Source of the DNA: CAVSRC01 sp963762605
GTDB taxonomy: Bacteria; Pseudomonadota; Alphaproteobacteria; Rhizobiales; Kaistiaceae
Direction of reading: 5' to 3'
Length of the DNA stretch: 64,000 bases
Assembly: GCA_963762605.1 (NCBI GenBank)
Contig: CAVXLJ010000019.1
Span: 248,001-312,000, forward strand
Position numbers and translations under genes: made by a program. The notes beneath the pieces are model-generated. The model worked only from the letters and a program-made list of their open reading frames with translations. It was not told the origin of the DNA and did no database searches. Positions within the stretch are counted from its first letter, which is position 1. Every line of letters starts with the position of its first letter. Below, in pieces: positions 57,571-64,000 of this stretch.

Positions 57571-58062
57571 ATGATTGACCGCCTCGACCGCAAGATCCTG
57601 CAGATCCTGCAGGAGGACGCGACGGTGCCCGTCGCCGAGATCGGCCGCCGCGTGGGGCTGTCGACCACCCCTTGCTGGCGCCGCATCCAGAAGCTCGAGG
57701 AGGATGGCGTCATCACCGGCCGGGTGGCGCTGCTCGACCCGAAGAAGGTCAACACCAAGGTGACCGCCTTCGTTTCCATCATCACCAACCAACACAATGA
57801 CGAGTGGCTGCGCCGCTTCGCCGAGGTGATCCGCGACTTCCCCGAGATCGTCGAGTTCTACCGCATGGCAGGGCAGGTGGATTACCTGCTGCGCGTCGTC
57901 GTCCCCGACATCGAGGCTTACGACAATCTCTACAAGCGCCTGATTTCGCGTATCGACATCGCCGACGTGTCGACCACTTTCGCCATGGAGCAGATCAAGT
58001 TCACCACCGAGCTGCCCCTGAGCTACATCCCGCTCGACAAGGAAAAGGCCAAGGCTTCCTGA
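57571..58062 (+). CDS. Lrp/AsnC-family transcriptional regulator
   Basis: A 163-residue regulator: winged helix-turn-helix from the start (MIDRLDRKILQILQED, IGRRVGLSTTPCWRRIQKLEEDG) and a C-terminal RAM ligand-binding domain (PEIVEFYRMAGQVDYLLRVVV, DIEAYDNLYKRLIS). The ATG at 57571 gives the family N-terminus and has GAGG 9 bases upstream; the ATG at 57562 is too close to that site. The ligand is unknown, probably an amino acid. It ends 3 bases before the opposing alkD gene. Confidence 0.9.
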   Translation: MIDRLDRKILQILQEDATVPVAEIGRRVGLSTTPCWRRIQKLEEDGVITGRVALLDPKKVNTKVTAFVSIITNQHNDEWLRRFAEVIRDFPEIVEFYRMAGQVDYLLRVVVPDIEAYDNLYKRLISRIDIADVSTTFAMEQIKFTTELPLSYIPLDKEKAKAS

Positions 58063-58065
58063 CGG

Positions 58066-58782
58066 TCAGCCGCGCGCCTTGAGCCGCGCGATCTGCTTGG
58101 GATCGGTCAGCTCCTTCACCGCGTCCCTGCCGATCCAGCGGGCCGACTTGTCATCGGCGGCGGCGAGCTTGCGGGCGAGCGCCAGAGCAGGGCGGTGCAG
58201 GCCCCGGGAGTGCTTTCCGATTTGGCGAAGCGCCCAGTTGACCGACTTGCGCACGAAGTTGCGCGAGTCGGCGGCATGGCGCTCGATAAGTTCAAGAAAA
58301 TCCGCGAACACCTTGTCCGGAATAGCCTTTCCGTGAACCGTGTAGCAGGCGAGCAGCGAGAAGGCGGCGCGGCGGACGAATTCGCGCTCGTCCCCCGCCC
58401 ACTGCCAGATCTTCTCTTCGACGAAGGGCGTCTTGACGAACAGATGCAGGCAGGCGCCGTCGCAGAGCGCCCAGTTGTCGAAGTCCGCCGCCCATCGATC
58501 CATCTGTTCCCGCGTCACCTTGGCCGGCTCGTCGAGGTCGCAGGCCATGATGCGCGCCTCGTGCAGGCCGCTCTGCCACAAGGCTGCGGCGAGCGCATGG
58601 TTGCGGGCATGACGCTTGGCGATCGGCTTCATGGCGGCGAGCGATACGCCGGCAGTGTTGCCGGTGATGCCGAAATGCGCCATGCCGGCGCGGTTCTCCG
58701 CCGTGCCGGCGGCCTTCAGTTCGGCGACGATCCCATTGGCTTCAGCCCACGGGTCGCCGGCATCGCGCTTTGCGATCTGCAC
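58066..58782 (-). CDS. DNA alkylation repair protein (AlkD-like HEAT-repeat glycosylase)
   Basis: A 238-residue AlkD-family protein, a DNA glycosylase removing alkylated purines through a HEAT-repeat superhelix. Marks are HFGITGNTAGVSLAAMKPIAK, AALWQSGLHEARIMACDLDEP, FDNWALCDGAC and the repeat RNFVRKSVNWALRQIGK. The catalytic aspartate region (NWALCD) is intact. The start appears to be GTG (58782). It is 11 bases after the dehydrogenase gene on the same strand, so the two are probably co-transcribed. Confidence 0.88.
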   Translation of the reverse strand: MQIAKRDAGDPWAEANGIVAELKAAGTAENRAGMAHFGITGNTAGVSLAAMKPIAKRHARNHALAAALWQSGLHEARIMACDLDEPAKVTREQMDRWAADFDNWALCDGACLHLFVKTPFVEEKIWQWAGDEREFVRRAAFSLLACYTVHGKAIPDKVFADFLELIERHAADSRNFVRKSVNWALRQIGKHSRGLHRPALALARKLAAADDKSARWIGRDAVKELTDPKQIARLKARG

Positions 58783-58793
58783 CGACGTGGAAG

Positions 58794-59666
58794 CTAGTCC
58801 TTCTCCAGCCTGGCGATCAGGCTCGACGTGTCCCAGCGCCGGCCGCCCATCGCCTGCACCTCGGCATAGAATTGGTCGACCAGCGCTGCCACCGGCAATT
58901 TCGCGCCGTTTCGCCGCGCCTCCGCCAGGCTGATGGCGAGATCCTTGCGCATCCAGTCGACGGCAAAGCCGAAGTCGAATTTGCCCGCATCCATCGTCTT
59001 GAAACGGTTGTCCATCTGCCAGGATTGCGCCGCGCCCTTGGAGATCACGCCGATGACCTGTTCGACGTCGAGGCCGGCCTTCTTGGCGAAATGGATGCCC
59101 TCCGAGAGCCCCTGCACCACGCCGGCAATGCAGATCTGGTTGACCATCTTGGTCAACTGCCCGGCGCCGGACGGCCCCATCAGGCCGACCATCTTGGCGT
59201 AGCAGTCGATCACCGGCTTGGCCCTGTCGAAGATATCCTTGTCGCCGCCGGCCATGACCGTGAGCTGGCCGCTCTCGGCGCCGGCCTGACCGCCGGAGAC
59301 CGGCGCATCGAGGAAGCCGATCCCCATCTCCTTCGCCACCGCATGGAGCTCATAGGCGACGATCGCCGAAGCCGTCGTGTTGTCGATCAAGATCGCGCCG
59401 GACGTCATGCCGGCAAGTGCGCCGGTCTCGCCGAGCGTCACCGAGCGCAGGTCGTCGTCATTGCCGACGCAGGAGAAGACGAAATCGGCACCTGCCGCCG
59501 CTTCTTTCGGCGTCGGCGCCGACTTGCCGCCGTATTCGGACGCCCATTTGGCCGCCTTCTCGGCGGTGCGGTTGTAGACCGTGACCTGATGACCGCCGCG
59601 TTTGGCCAGGTGCCCGGCCATCGGATAGCCCATCACGCCAAGGCCGATGAAGGCGACGTTTGCCAT
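58794..59666 (-). CDS. 3-hydroxyisobutyrate-dehydrogenase-family NAD(P) oxidoreductase
   Basis: A 290-residue beta-hydroxyacid dehydrogenase: Rossmann start NVAFIGLGVMGYPMAGHL, DNTTAS, the substrate-binding signature LDAPVSGGQAGAESGQLTVMAGG, the catalytic lysine region GQLTKMVNQICIAG, and KDLAISLAEARRNG. The substrate (3-hydroxyisobutyrate, tartronate semialdehyde or another small acid) cannot be fixed. GGAGG precedes the start. It lies 52 bases downstream of the ABC permease genes and upstream of alkD on the same strand. Confidence 0.88.
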   Translation of the reverse strand: MANVAFIGLGVMGYPMAGHLAKRGGHQVTVYNRTAEKAAKWASEYGGKSAPTPKEAAAGADFVFSCVGNDDDLRSVTLGETGALAGMTSGAILIDNTTASAIVAYELHAVAKEMGIGFLDAPVSGGQAGAESGQLTVMAGGDKDIFDRAKPVIDCYAKMVGLMGPSGAGQLTKMVNQICIAGVVQGLSEGIHFAKKAGLDVEQVIGVISKGAAQSWQMDNRFKTMDAGKFDFGFAVDWMRKDLAISLAEARRNGAKLPVAALVDQFYAEVQAMGGRRWDTSSLIARLEKD

Positions 59667-59718
59667 TGCGCAAATCCTCCGCAGTTTGAATCAGGACAGG
59701 GGGGACCCACGCGTGGCG

Positions 59719-60579
59719 CTAAGCCGAGAGCGTGGTCTCCTCGGGGGTTTCGCTTCTCTGCGCCACCGCCAGGTGCTTGGTCATGCGGACTTCGAGCGCG
59801 TTCAAGGTCCGGCGCAGCGACTCCACGATGATCAGATAGAACACCGCCGCCCACAGGTAGAAGGAGATATCGTAGGTCTGCGAAAAGACGTAGCGGGTCT
59901 GCCCCATGATGTCGAGAACGGTGATCAGGCTGGTGACCGCCGATGCCTTGACGATGGAGATCATCTCGTTGCCGTAGGGTCTGAGCGCCGTCATCAGCGC
60001 CTGCGGCAGGATGACCTTCCACAAGGTGATGAGCCACGGCAGCGCCAGCGCCCGTGACGCCTCCCAGCTTCCGGCCGGCACCGCGCGGAACGCGCCGAAC
60101 AGGATCTCCGCCTGATAGGCAGCGGTGTTGAGCGCGAAGGCGAAGACGGCGCAATTGAATGCATCGCGGAAGAACCACCACAGCCCCGCCGCCCGGAAGA
60201 AGCCGACGAACTGGCCGGCGCCGTAATAGACGAGGAAGAGCTGGGCGATGATCGGGGTGCCGCGGAAGAAATACGAGTAGCCGTAGGCCAGCGAATTGAG
60301 CAGGCGGCTCTTCGACAGGCGTGCGGTTGCGACGGGAATCGAAATCACCGCGCCGATGGTCAGGCACAGGACACACAGCTTGATGGTCGTCCAGAAGCCC
60401 TCGATGATCCCCGGCCCGAAACGGTGCAGCCGGTCCGCGTCGATGCTGTGCACCAGCGCGAACGTCAGCCCGACGGCAACGAGGATCCAGATTCCGACGA
60501 AGGTGTAGCCGGCCCAGGTCACCTGACTGCCTGACTGGGGCGGCGGCGCTTCTTCGACGGTGGTGGTGGCCGCCGTCAT
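59719..60579 (-). CDS. polar amino-acid ABC transporter permease (HisM-like)
   Basis: A 286-residue permease with an N-terminal extension, a first helix (YTFVGIWILVAVGLTFALV) and a five-helix His/Glu-type permease domain. GFWTTIKLCVLCLTIGAVIS starts that domain, and the coupling loop is EILFGAFRAVPAGSWEASRALALPW, with a further mark LRPYGNEMISIVKASAV. It overlaps the upstream permease gene by 4 bases. The ATG at 60579 is preferred to the longer frame. Confidence 0.9.
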   Translation of the reverse strand: MTAATTTVEEAPPPQSGSQVTWAGYTFVGIWILVAVGLTFALVHSIDADRLHRFGPGIIEGFWTTIKLCVLCLTIGAVISIPVATARLSKSRLLNSLAYGYSYFFRGTPIIAQLFLVYYGAGQFVGFFRAAGLWWFFRDAFNCAVFAFALNTAAYQAEILFGAFRAVPAGSWEASRALALPWLITLWKVILPQALMTALRPYGNEMISIVKASAVTSLITVLDIMGQTRYVFSQTYDISFYLWAAVFYLIIVESLRRTLNALEVRMTKHLAVAQRSETPEETTLSA

Positions 60580-61283
60580 CGTTCGACCCCGCGCGACGCC
60601 CACGCGTCGATCCGCCAGATGCCGATCGACGAGAGGATCGACAGGAAGAGGTAGATCAGGCAGGCGACCAGGTAGAAGAAGAACGGCTCTTTGGTGGAGC
60701 CGACCGCCACCGTCGTCTCGCGCAGGAGGTCGTTGAGCGTGATGGCCGATACCAGTGCCGTGTCCTTCATCATCGACAGATAGAGATTGGACAGCGCCGG
60801 CAGAGCGAGGCGGATCAACTGCGGCACGATGACGAAGCCCATCGTCTGCGTCCGCGTCAGTCCGATGGCATAGGCGCCTTCGTATTGGCCGTGCGGGATG
60901 CCGCGGAAGGCGGAGGCGAAGGCCTCGGTTGCATAGGCCGACAGGACCAGGCCCAGTGCCACCATGCCGGCGAGAAACGGCGATATCTCCATCGGCGTGC
61001 CGAACACGGCACGCGTCACGCTGGAGACGGTGTACTGGGCACCGTAATAGACGACGAAGAGGGTGAGCAGTTCGGGCAGGCCGCGAAAGATCGTGGTGTA
61101 GATCTCCGCTCCGCGGCGCACCAGCGGATCGGACGACTGCTTGGCCAGCGACATGAAGAAGCCGACGATGACGCCGACCGGCAATGTCGCCAACGACAGC
61201 GCGATGGTTACGCCTGCACCCGCCGCAAGTTCGTCACCCCATCCCTTGGAGCCCCATTGAAGCAGGCTGAATAAATCCCCCAA
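60576..61283 (-). CDS. polar amino-acid ABC transporter permease (HisQ-like)
   Basis: A 235-residue permease: GWGDELAAGAGVTIALSLATLP at the N-terminus, FRGLPELLTLFVVYYG, and the coupling loop EAFASAFRGIPHGQYEGAYAIGL with LPALSNLYLSMMKDTALVSA. The only start fitting the family N-terminus is a TTG at 61283. With its HisM-like neighbour it forms the membrane channel. The gene is separated from the binding-protein gene by a hairpin. Confidence 0.9.
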   Translation of the reverse strand: MGDLFSLLQWGSKGWGDELAAGAGVTIALSLATLPVGVIVGFFMSLAKQSSDPLVRRGAEIYTTIFRGLPELLTLFVVYYGAQYTVSSVTRAVFGTPMEISPFLAGMVALGLVLSAYATEAFASAFRGIPHGQYEGAYAIGLTRTQTMGFVIVPQLIRLALPALSNLYLSMMKDTALVSAITLNDLLRETTVAVGSTKEPFFFYLVACLIYLFLSILSSIGIWRIDAWASRGVER

Positions 61284-61357
61284 CCGCCCGATCCCTTCCG
61301 TCGCGGTCCAGTCATGTCAGGCCTTCCGCACTGCCCCGCGCGGCAAGGCCGGAAGAA

Positions 61358-61382
61358 GCGGCCGGGCCAGGCGCCCGGCCGC
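61358..61382 (-). terminator. intercistronic hairpin between binding protein and permeases
   Basis: GCGGCCGGGC (61358-61367) pairs perfectly with GCCCGGCCGC (61373-61382) over 5 bases. Read leftward, the stem starts 11 bases after the binding-protein stop and is followed by TTCTTCC, a weak T-run. This is the usual place for a partial terminator or mRNA-stabilising hairpin, which would make more binding protein than permease. Confidence 0.6.
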
Positions 61383-61392
61383 CGCGAGGCGC

Positions 61393-62184
61393 CTAGTAGT
61401 CCTGGCCGTAGGCGTTGAAGTCGAAATACTTGTCGTTGATCTTCTTGTAGGTGCCGTTGGCGAGGATGTCCTTGATGCCCTTGTTGAGCAGCGCGGTCAG
61501 GTCCTTGTCCTGCTTGCGCACGCCGAAGCCCTGGCCGAGACCGTGGATCGACGGAACGATCTTGATCGGGCCGACGAGCACGCAGCACTTCTGCGCATCG
61601 GGCGAAGTCTTCAGCCAGTCGCTGAGCACGACGATGTCGTCATTGACCGCATCGAGACGGCCGTTGACCAGGTCGAGCTTGAACTGGTCGGCGCTCGGAT
61701 AGAGCTTGATGGTGGATTTCGTGTAGGTCTGCTGGGCGTAGTTGGCGTGGGTGGTCGAGGACTGCACGCCGATGGTCTTGCCGGCAAGGTCGTCAACGCT
61801 CACGCCCTTGATGCCGGCATCCTTGCGCGCCACGATGGCCGGCGGCGTGTTGTAGTACATGTCGGTGAAATCGATCTGCTTCTCGCGTTCCGCCGTGATC
61901 GACAGCGAGGAGTCGATGACGTCGAACTTGCCGGCGAGCAGAGCCGGGATGATGCCGTCGAAATCCTGATTGACATAAGTGCACTTGGCACCGATGTCGG
62001 CGCAGATGGCGTTCAGGATGTCGATGTCGAAGCCGACGAAGGCGCCGCTTGAATCGACAGACTCGAAGGGCGGATAAGTCGCGTCCGTGCCGACGCGGAT
62101 TTCTTTCCAGTCCTTGGCGGTGGCGAGGCTGGTTCCGGCGACGACGGCAGCAATCGCCAACAGGGCGGTGACAGTTCTGCGCAT
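61393..62184 (-). CDS. polar amino-acid ABC transporter substrate-binding protein
   Basis: A 263-residue periplasmic binding protein: signal peptide of about 22 residues (TVTALLAIAAVVAGTSLATA), then IRVGTDATYPPFESVDSSG, FVGFDIDILNAICADIGAKC, FDGIIPALLAGKFDVI and ITAEREKQIDFTDMYY, the marks of lysine/arginine/ornithine/histidine-binding proteins. ATYPPFE and the aromatic set suggest a basic or polar amino acid. It is divergent from mrp across 221 bases in which I find no clear promoter. No ATPase gene is present in this cluster. Confidence 0.92.
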   Translation of the reverse strand: MRRTVTALLAIAAVVAGTSLATAKDWKEIRVGTDATYPPFESVDSSGAFVGFDIDILNAICADIGAKCTYVNQDFDGIIPALLAGKFDVIDSSLSITAEREKQIDFTDMYYNTPPAIVARKDAGIKGVSVDDLAGKTIGVQSSTTHANYAQQTYTKSTIKLYPSADQFKLDLVNGRLDAVNDDIVVLSDWLKTSPDAQKCCVLVGPIKIVPSIHGLGQGFGVRKQDKDLTALLNKGIKDILANGTYKKINDKYFDFNAYGQDY

Positions 62185-62405
62185 TTTCGTTTCCTTTGCT
62201 CTTGAGACCCCGATCTCGGCCGGAGCGGCCCCCCTGCGCCGCGCCCCCCGAGAACTGTCCCGGCCATATTTCCACCAAGCTTGGCACGGTGGCAACCGGG
62301 CCGTTCGGCTTGGCTGATTCTTGCAAGAAACCGGCCAAGTTGACCCGCCGGGCGATGCGGCTATGTTCGCGCTCGCCTGTGATCCTCCAAGATTCCTGAC
62401 GGTCC

Positions 62406-63812
62406 ATGCCCGAAATTGACAAGCAGACAGTCCTCGCCCGTCTCGGCAGCATCCGCGGCCCGGACGACGACCGCGACATTGTGCGCCGCGGTATGGTCTC
62501 CGATATCGTCATCGCCAACGGGCGCGTGATGTTTTCCATCTCGGTGCCGGCCGAGCGCGCGTCAGCCTACGAGCCCATGCGCCAGGCCGCCGAGACGGCG
62601 GTCAAATCAATCCCCGGCGTGGCCGGCGCCATGGTGGTACTGACCGCCGAGCGCAAGGCCGGTGGTCCGGCACCGGCGCGTCCCGCGCCGGCCGCCGCCG
62701 CGCCCGGCCACGGCCATGCCGCGCCGCAGGCAAAGGCCGGCGTCCCCGGTGTCGGGGCCATCGTCGCCGTTGCCAGCGGCAAGGGCGGGGTGGGCAAGTC
62801 CACCTGCGCCGTCAATCTGGCGCTCGGGCTCAAGGCCAACGGCCATCGCGTCGGCATCCTCGACGCCGACATCTACGGGCCCTCGCTGCCGCGCCTCCTG
62901 CATCTCTCCGGCCGGCCGGAGGTCATCGGCGGGCGCACGCTCAAGCCGATGGAGGCCTATGGCATCAAGGCGATGTCGATGGGCTTCCTGGTCGAGGAAG
63001 AGACGCCGATGATCTGGCGCGGGCCGATGGTGGTCTCGGCGCTGCAGCAGATGCTGCGAGAAGTCGCTTGGGGGCAACTCGACGTGCTGGTGGTCGACAT
63101 GCCGCCCGGCACCGGCGATGCCCAGCTCACCATGGCCCAGCAAGTGCCGCTCGCCGGCGCGGTCATCGTCTCGACGCCGCAGGACCTGGCGCTCATCGAC
63201 GCGCGCAAGGGTTTGAACATGTTCCGCCGCGTCGACGTTCCTGTCCTCGGCATCATCGAGAACATGAGCTACTTCGTCGCGCCCGACACCGGAAAACGCT
63301 ACGACATCTTCGGCCACGGCGGCGCCAGGGCCGAGGCGGAACGTCTCGGCACGCCGTTCCTCGGCGAGGTGCCGCTCGACATGGCGATCCGCGAGACCTC
63401 CGATGCCGGCACGCCGATCGTGGTCGCCGAGCCGAACGGACCGCATGCGAGTGCCTTCCGCGACATCGCCGCCAAGGTGTGGGCCGGCGTCGCGGAGAGC
63501 CACCGCGAGGCCCCGAGGAGTTCCTTGTTTGACCTCATACTCACTGTCCGGACGACCGCACGAAAAGGCAGCCAAAACAAAAGGGAGTGGCATGTTGTCC
63601 CGACGCCCGGCGGTTGGGCAGTGAAGACGGGTGGTGCGACACGACCGACGAAGACCAAGGCGACCCGTGCGGGTCAGGAACTTCGATCCAAAGGTGGCGA
63701 ACTCAAAATCCAGGGCAAAGATGTGGCGCGAGAGCTACACCGTTGGCCTCGAGGCGATGGGGAAATTCAACCGCCTTTCGCGAAGCAGAAGAACTGGCAA
63801 GGGCGCGCTTGA
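62406..63812 (+). CDS. mrp: Mrp/NBP35-type Fe-S carrier ATPase with a C-terminal DUF2188-like run-on
   Basis: A P-loop protein carrying Fe-S clusters to apo-targets. Residues 1-85 are a DUF59/MIP18-like domain. After an Ala/Pro linker comes VASGKGGVGKSTCAVNLAL (deviant Walker A), DADIYGPSLP, VVDMPPGTGDAQLT and ENMSYFVAPDTGKRYDIFGHGG, the alphaproteobacterial form without CxxC. Homology should end near residue 370 (AFRDIAAKVWAGV). The frame then runs on about 100 residues through SQNKREWHVVPTPGGWAVKTGG and SKGGELKIQGKD, which is a DUF2188 pattern, and ends without family likeness. The extension may be a decayed neighbour gene read in frame. Confidence 0.88.
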   Translation: MPEIDKQTVLARLGSIRGPDDDRDIVRRGMVSDIVIANGRVMFSISVPAERASAYEPMRQAAETAVKSIPGVAGAMVVLTAERKAGGPAPARPAPAAAAPGHGHAAPQAKAGVPGVGAIVAVASGKGGVGKSTCAVNLALGLKANGHRVGILDADIYGPSLPRLLHLSGRPEVIGGRTLKPMEAYGIKAMSMGFLVEEETPMIWRGPMVVSALQQMLREVAWGQLDVLVVDMPPGTGDAQLTMAQQVPLAGAVIVSTPQDLALIDARKGLNMFRRVDVPVLGIIENMSYFVAPDTGKRYDIFGHGGARAEAERLGTPFLGEVPLDMAIRETSDAGTPIVVAEPNGPHASAFRDIAAKVWAGVAESHREAPRSSLFDLILTVRTTARKGSQNKREWHVVPTPGGWAVKTGGATRPTKTKATRAGQELRSKGGELKIQGKDVARELHRWPRGDGEIQPPFAKQKNWQGRA

Positions 63813-63840
63813 GCCTCTGTTAGTGATCGAATAGGGGTGT

Positions 63841-63864
63841 TGCCGGCGCGCCACCCCGCCGGCA
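63841..63864 (+). terminator. possible terminator after mrp
   Basis: TGCCGGCG (63841-63848) pairs with CGCCGGCA (63857-63864) over an 8-base loop, followed by TTTCACCTTTCC. The stem is strong, the T-run weak. It lies 28 bases past the mrp frame's stop. Confidence 0.45.
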
Positions 63865-63944
63865 TTTCACCTTTCCTGCCGGGATACCCGATTGCAGCCG
63901 CCGCATCGCCGCTGCATAGTCGCGCCCTCTGCGGAGGACTTCAG

Positions 63945-63968
63945 ATGAGTGGGATCGTCACTGCCTAG
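63945..63968 (+). other. strong ribosome site with a 7-codon reading frame
   Basis: GGAGG (63933-63937) lies 7 bases before an ATG that opens MSGIVTA and then a TAG (63966-63968). The same frame beyond the stop reads on open to the window end as GTTPLTGPQP. It is either a short leader peptide or the start of a gene interrupted by an amber codon (CAG to TAG would restore it); the gene would extend beyond the window. Confidence 0.35.
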
Positions 63969-64000
63969 GGCACAACGCCGCTGACCGGCCCCCAGCCGGT

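Noticed and set aside
62185..62405. Sigma-54 promoter near TGGCACGGTGGCAACC upstream of the amino-acid binding-protein gene
   Set aside because: The GG-N10-GC spacing fails on both strands.

Overview
The window is GC-rich chromosomal DNA from an alphaproteobacterium, most likely of the order Hyphomicrobiales (Rhizobiales). The main evidence is gene order: feuN-like/feuP/feuQ, then ccmI-ccmE-ccmF-ccmH (cycHJKL), degP, a two-component pair, glnE, a PleC-type kinase and pepN. A CobS/CobT pair and two kinases of the PleC/DivJ/PdhS type point the same way. The genus cannot be fixed from the sequence. I saw no rRNA, tRNA, CRISPR array or insertion sequence.

Bases 1-11205 are the distal end of a tailed-phage or gene-transfer-agent (GTA) cluster. 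In order it has the tail-tip genes equivalent to RcGTA g12, g13, g14 and g15, a DUF2793 protein, a variable adhesin-like protein, an opposing sulfotransferase, a GH24 endolysin and two small holin-like proteins. The run is broken by an opposing orphan gene and a pair of REP-like palindromes. The g15 counterpart carries a frameshift exactly at a perfect 20-bp hairpin.

Bases 11281-25726 hold the envelope-stress and cytochrome c block: FeuN/FeuP/FeuQ (feuQ frameshifted by one extra base), a surface lipoprotein, the cytochrome c maturation operon, DegP, a linked two-component system, the GlnE adenylyltransferase and an exported unknown. Bases 25879-31566 carry the PleC-like kinase, whose upstream region has four GANTC sites in 52 bases, a DUF2569 membrane protein and aminopeptidase N.

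Bases 31797-36851 are a sugar operon (xylB, xylA, a TIM-barrel isomerase and a Gfo/Idh/MocA dehydrogenase) ended by a strong intrinsic terminator. Small metabolic genes follow, then putA (with a good sigma-54-type promoter) and adenine deaminase. The 3' end of adenine deaminase overlaps an opposing MFS gene by about 200 bases. That MFS gene is last in a leftward unit with a small SET-domain methyltransferase and a 331-residue protein I do not recognise.

Bases 46648-51148 encode two tandem CHASE4-GGDEF-EAL proteins behind an AT-rich, palindrome-rich control region. Bases 51236-58782 carry dusA, an aspartic protease, a DUF1289 protein, divergent cobS and cobT, a second PdhS-type kinase, a uracil-DNA glycosylase, an Lrp/AsnC regulator with a clear promoter and operator, and AlkD. 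Bases 58794-62184 are a 3-hydroxyisobutyrate-dehydrogenase-like gene and a polar amino-acid ABC importer without its ATPase. The window ends with mrp, whose frame runs on into what looks like a decayed DUF2188 gene, and a ribosome-binding site with a 7-codon reading frame.

Three places (g15, feuQ, the mrp/DUF2188 end) show small indels and one more shows an early stop. Whether these are real decay or base-calling errors is the main uncertainty about the window.
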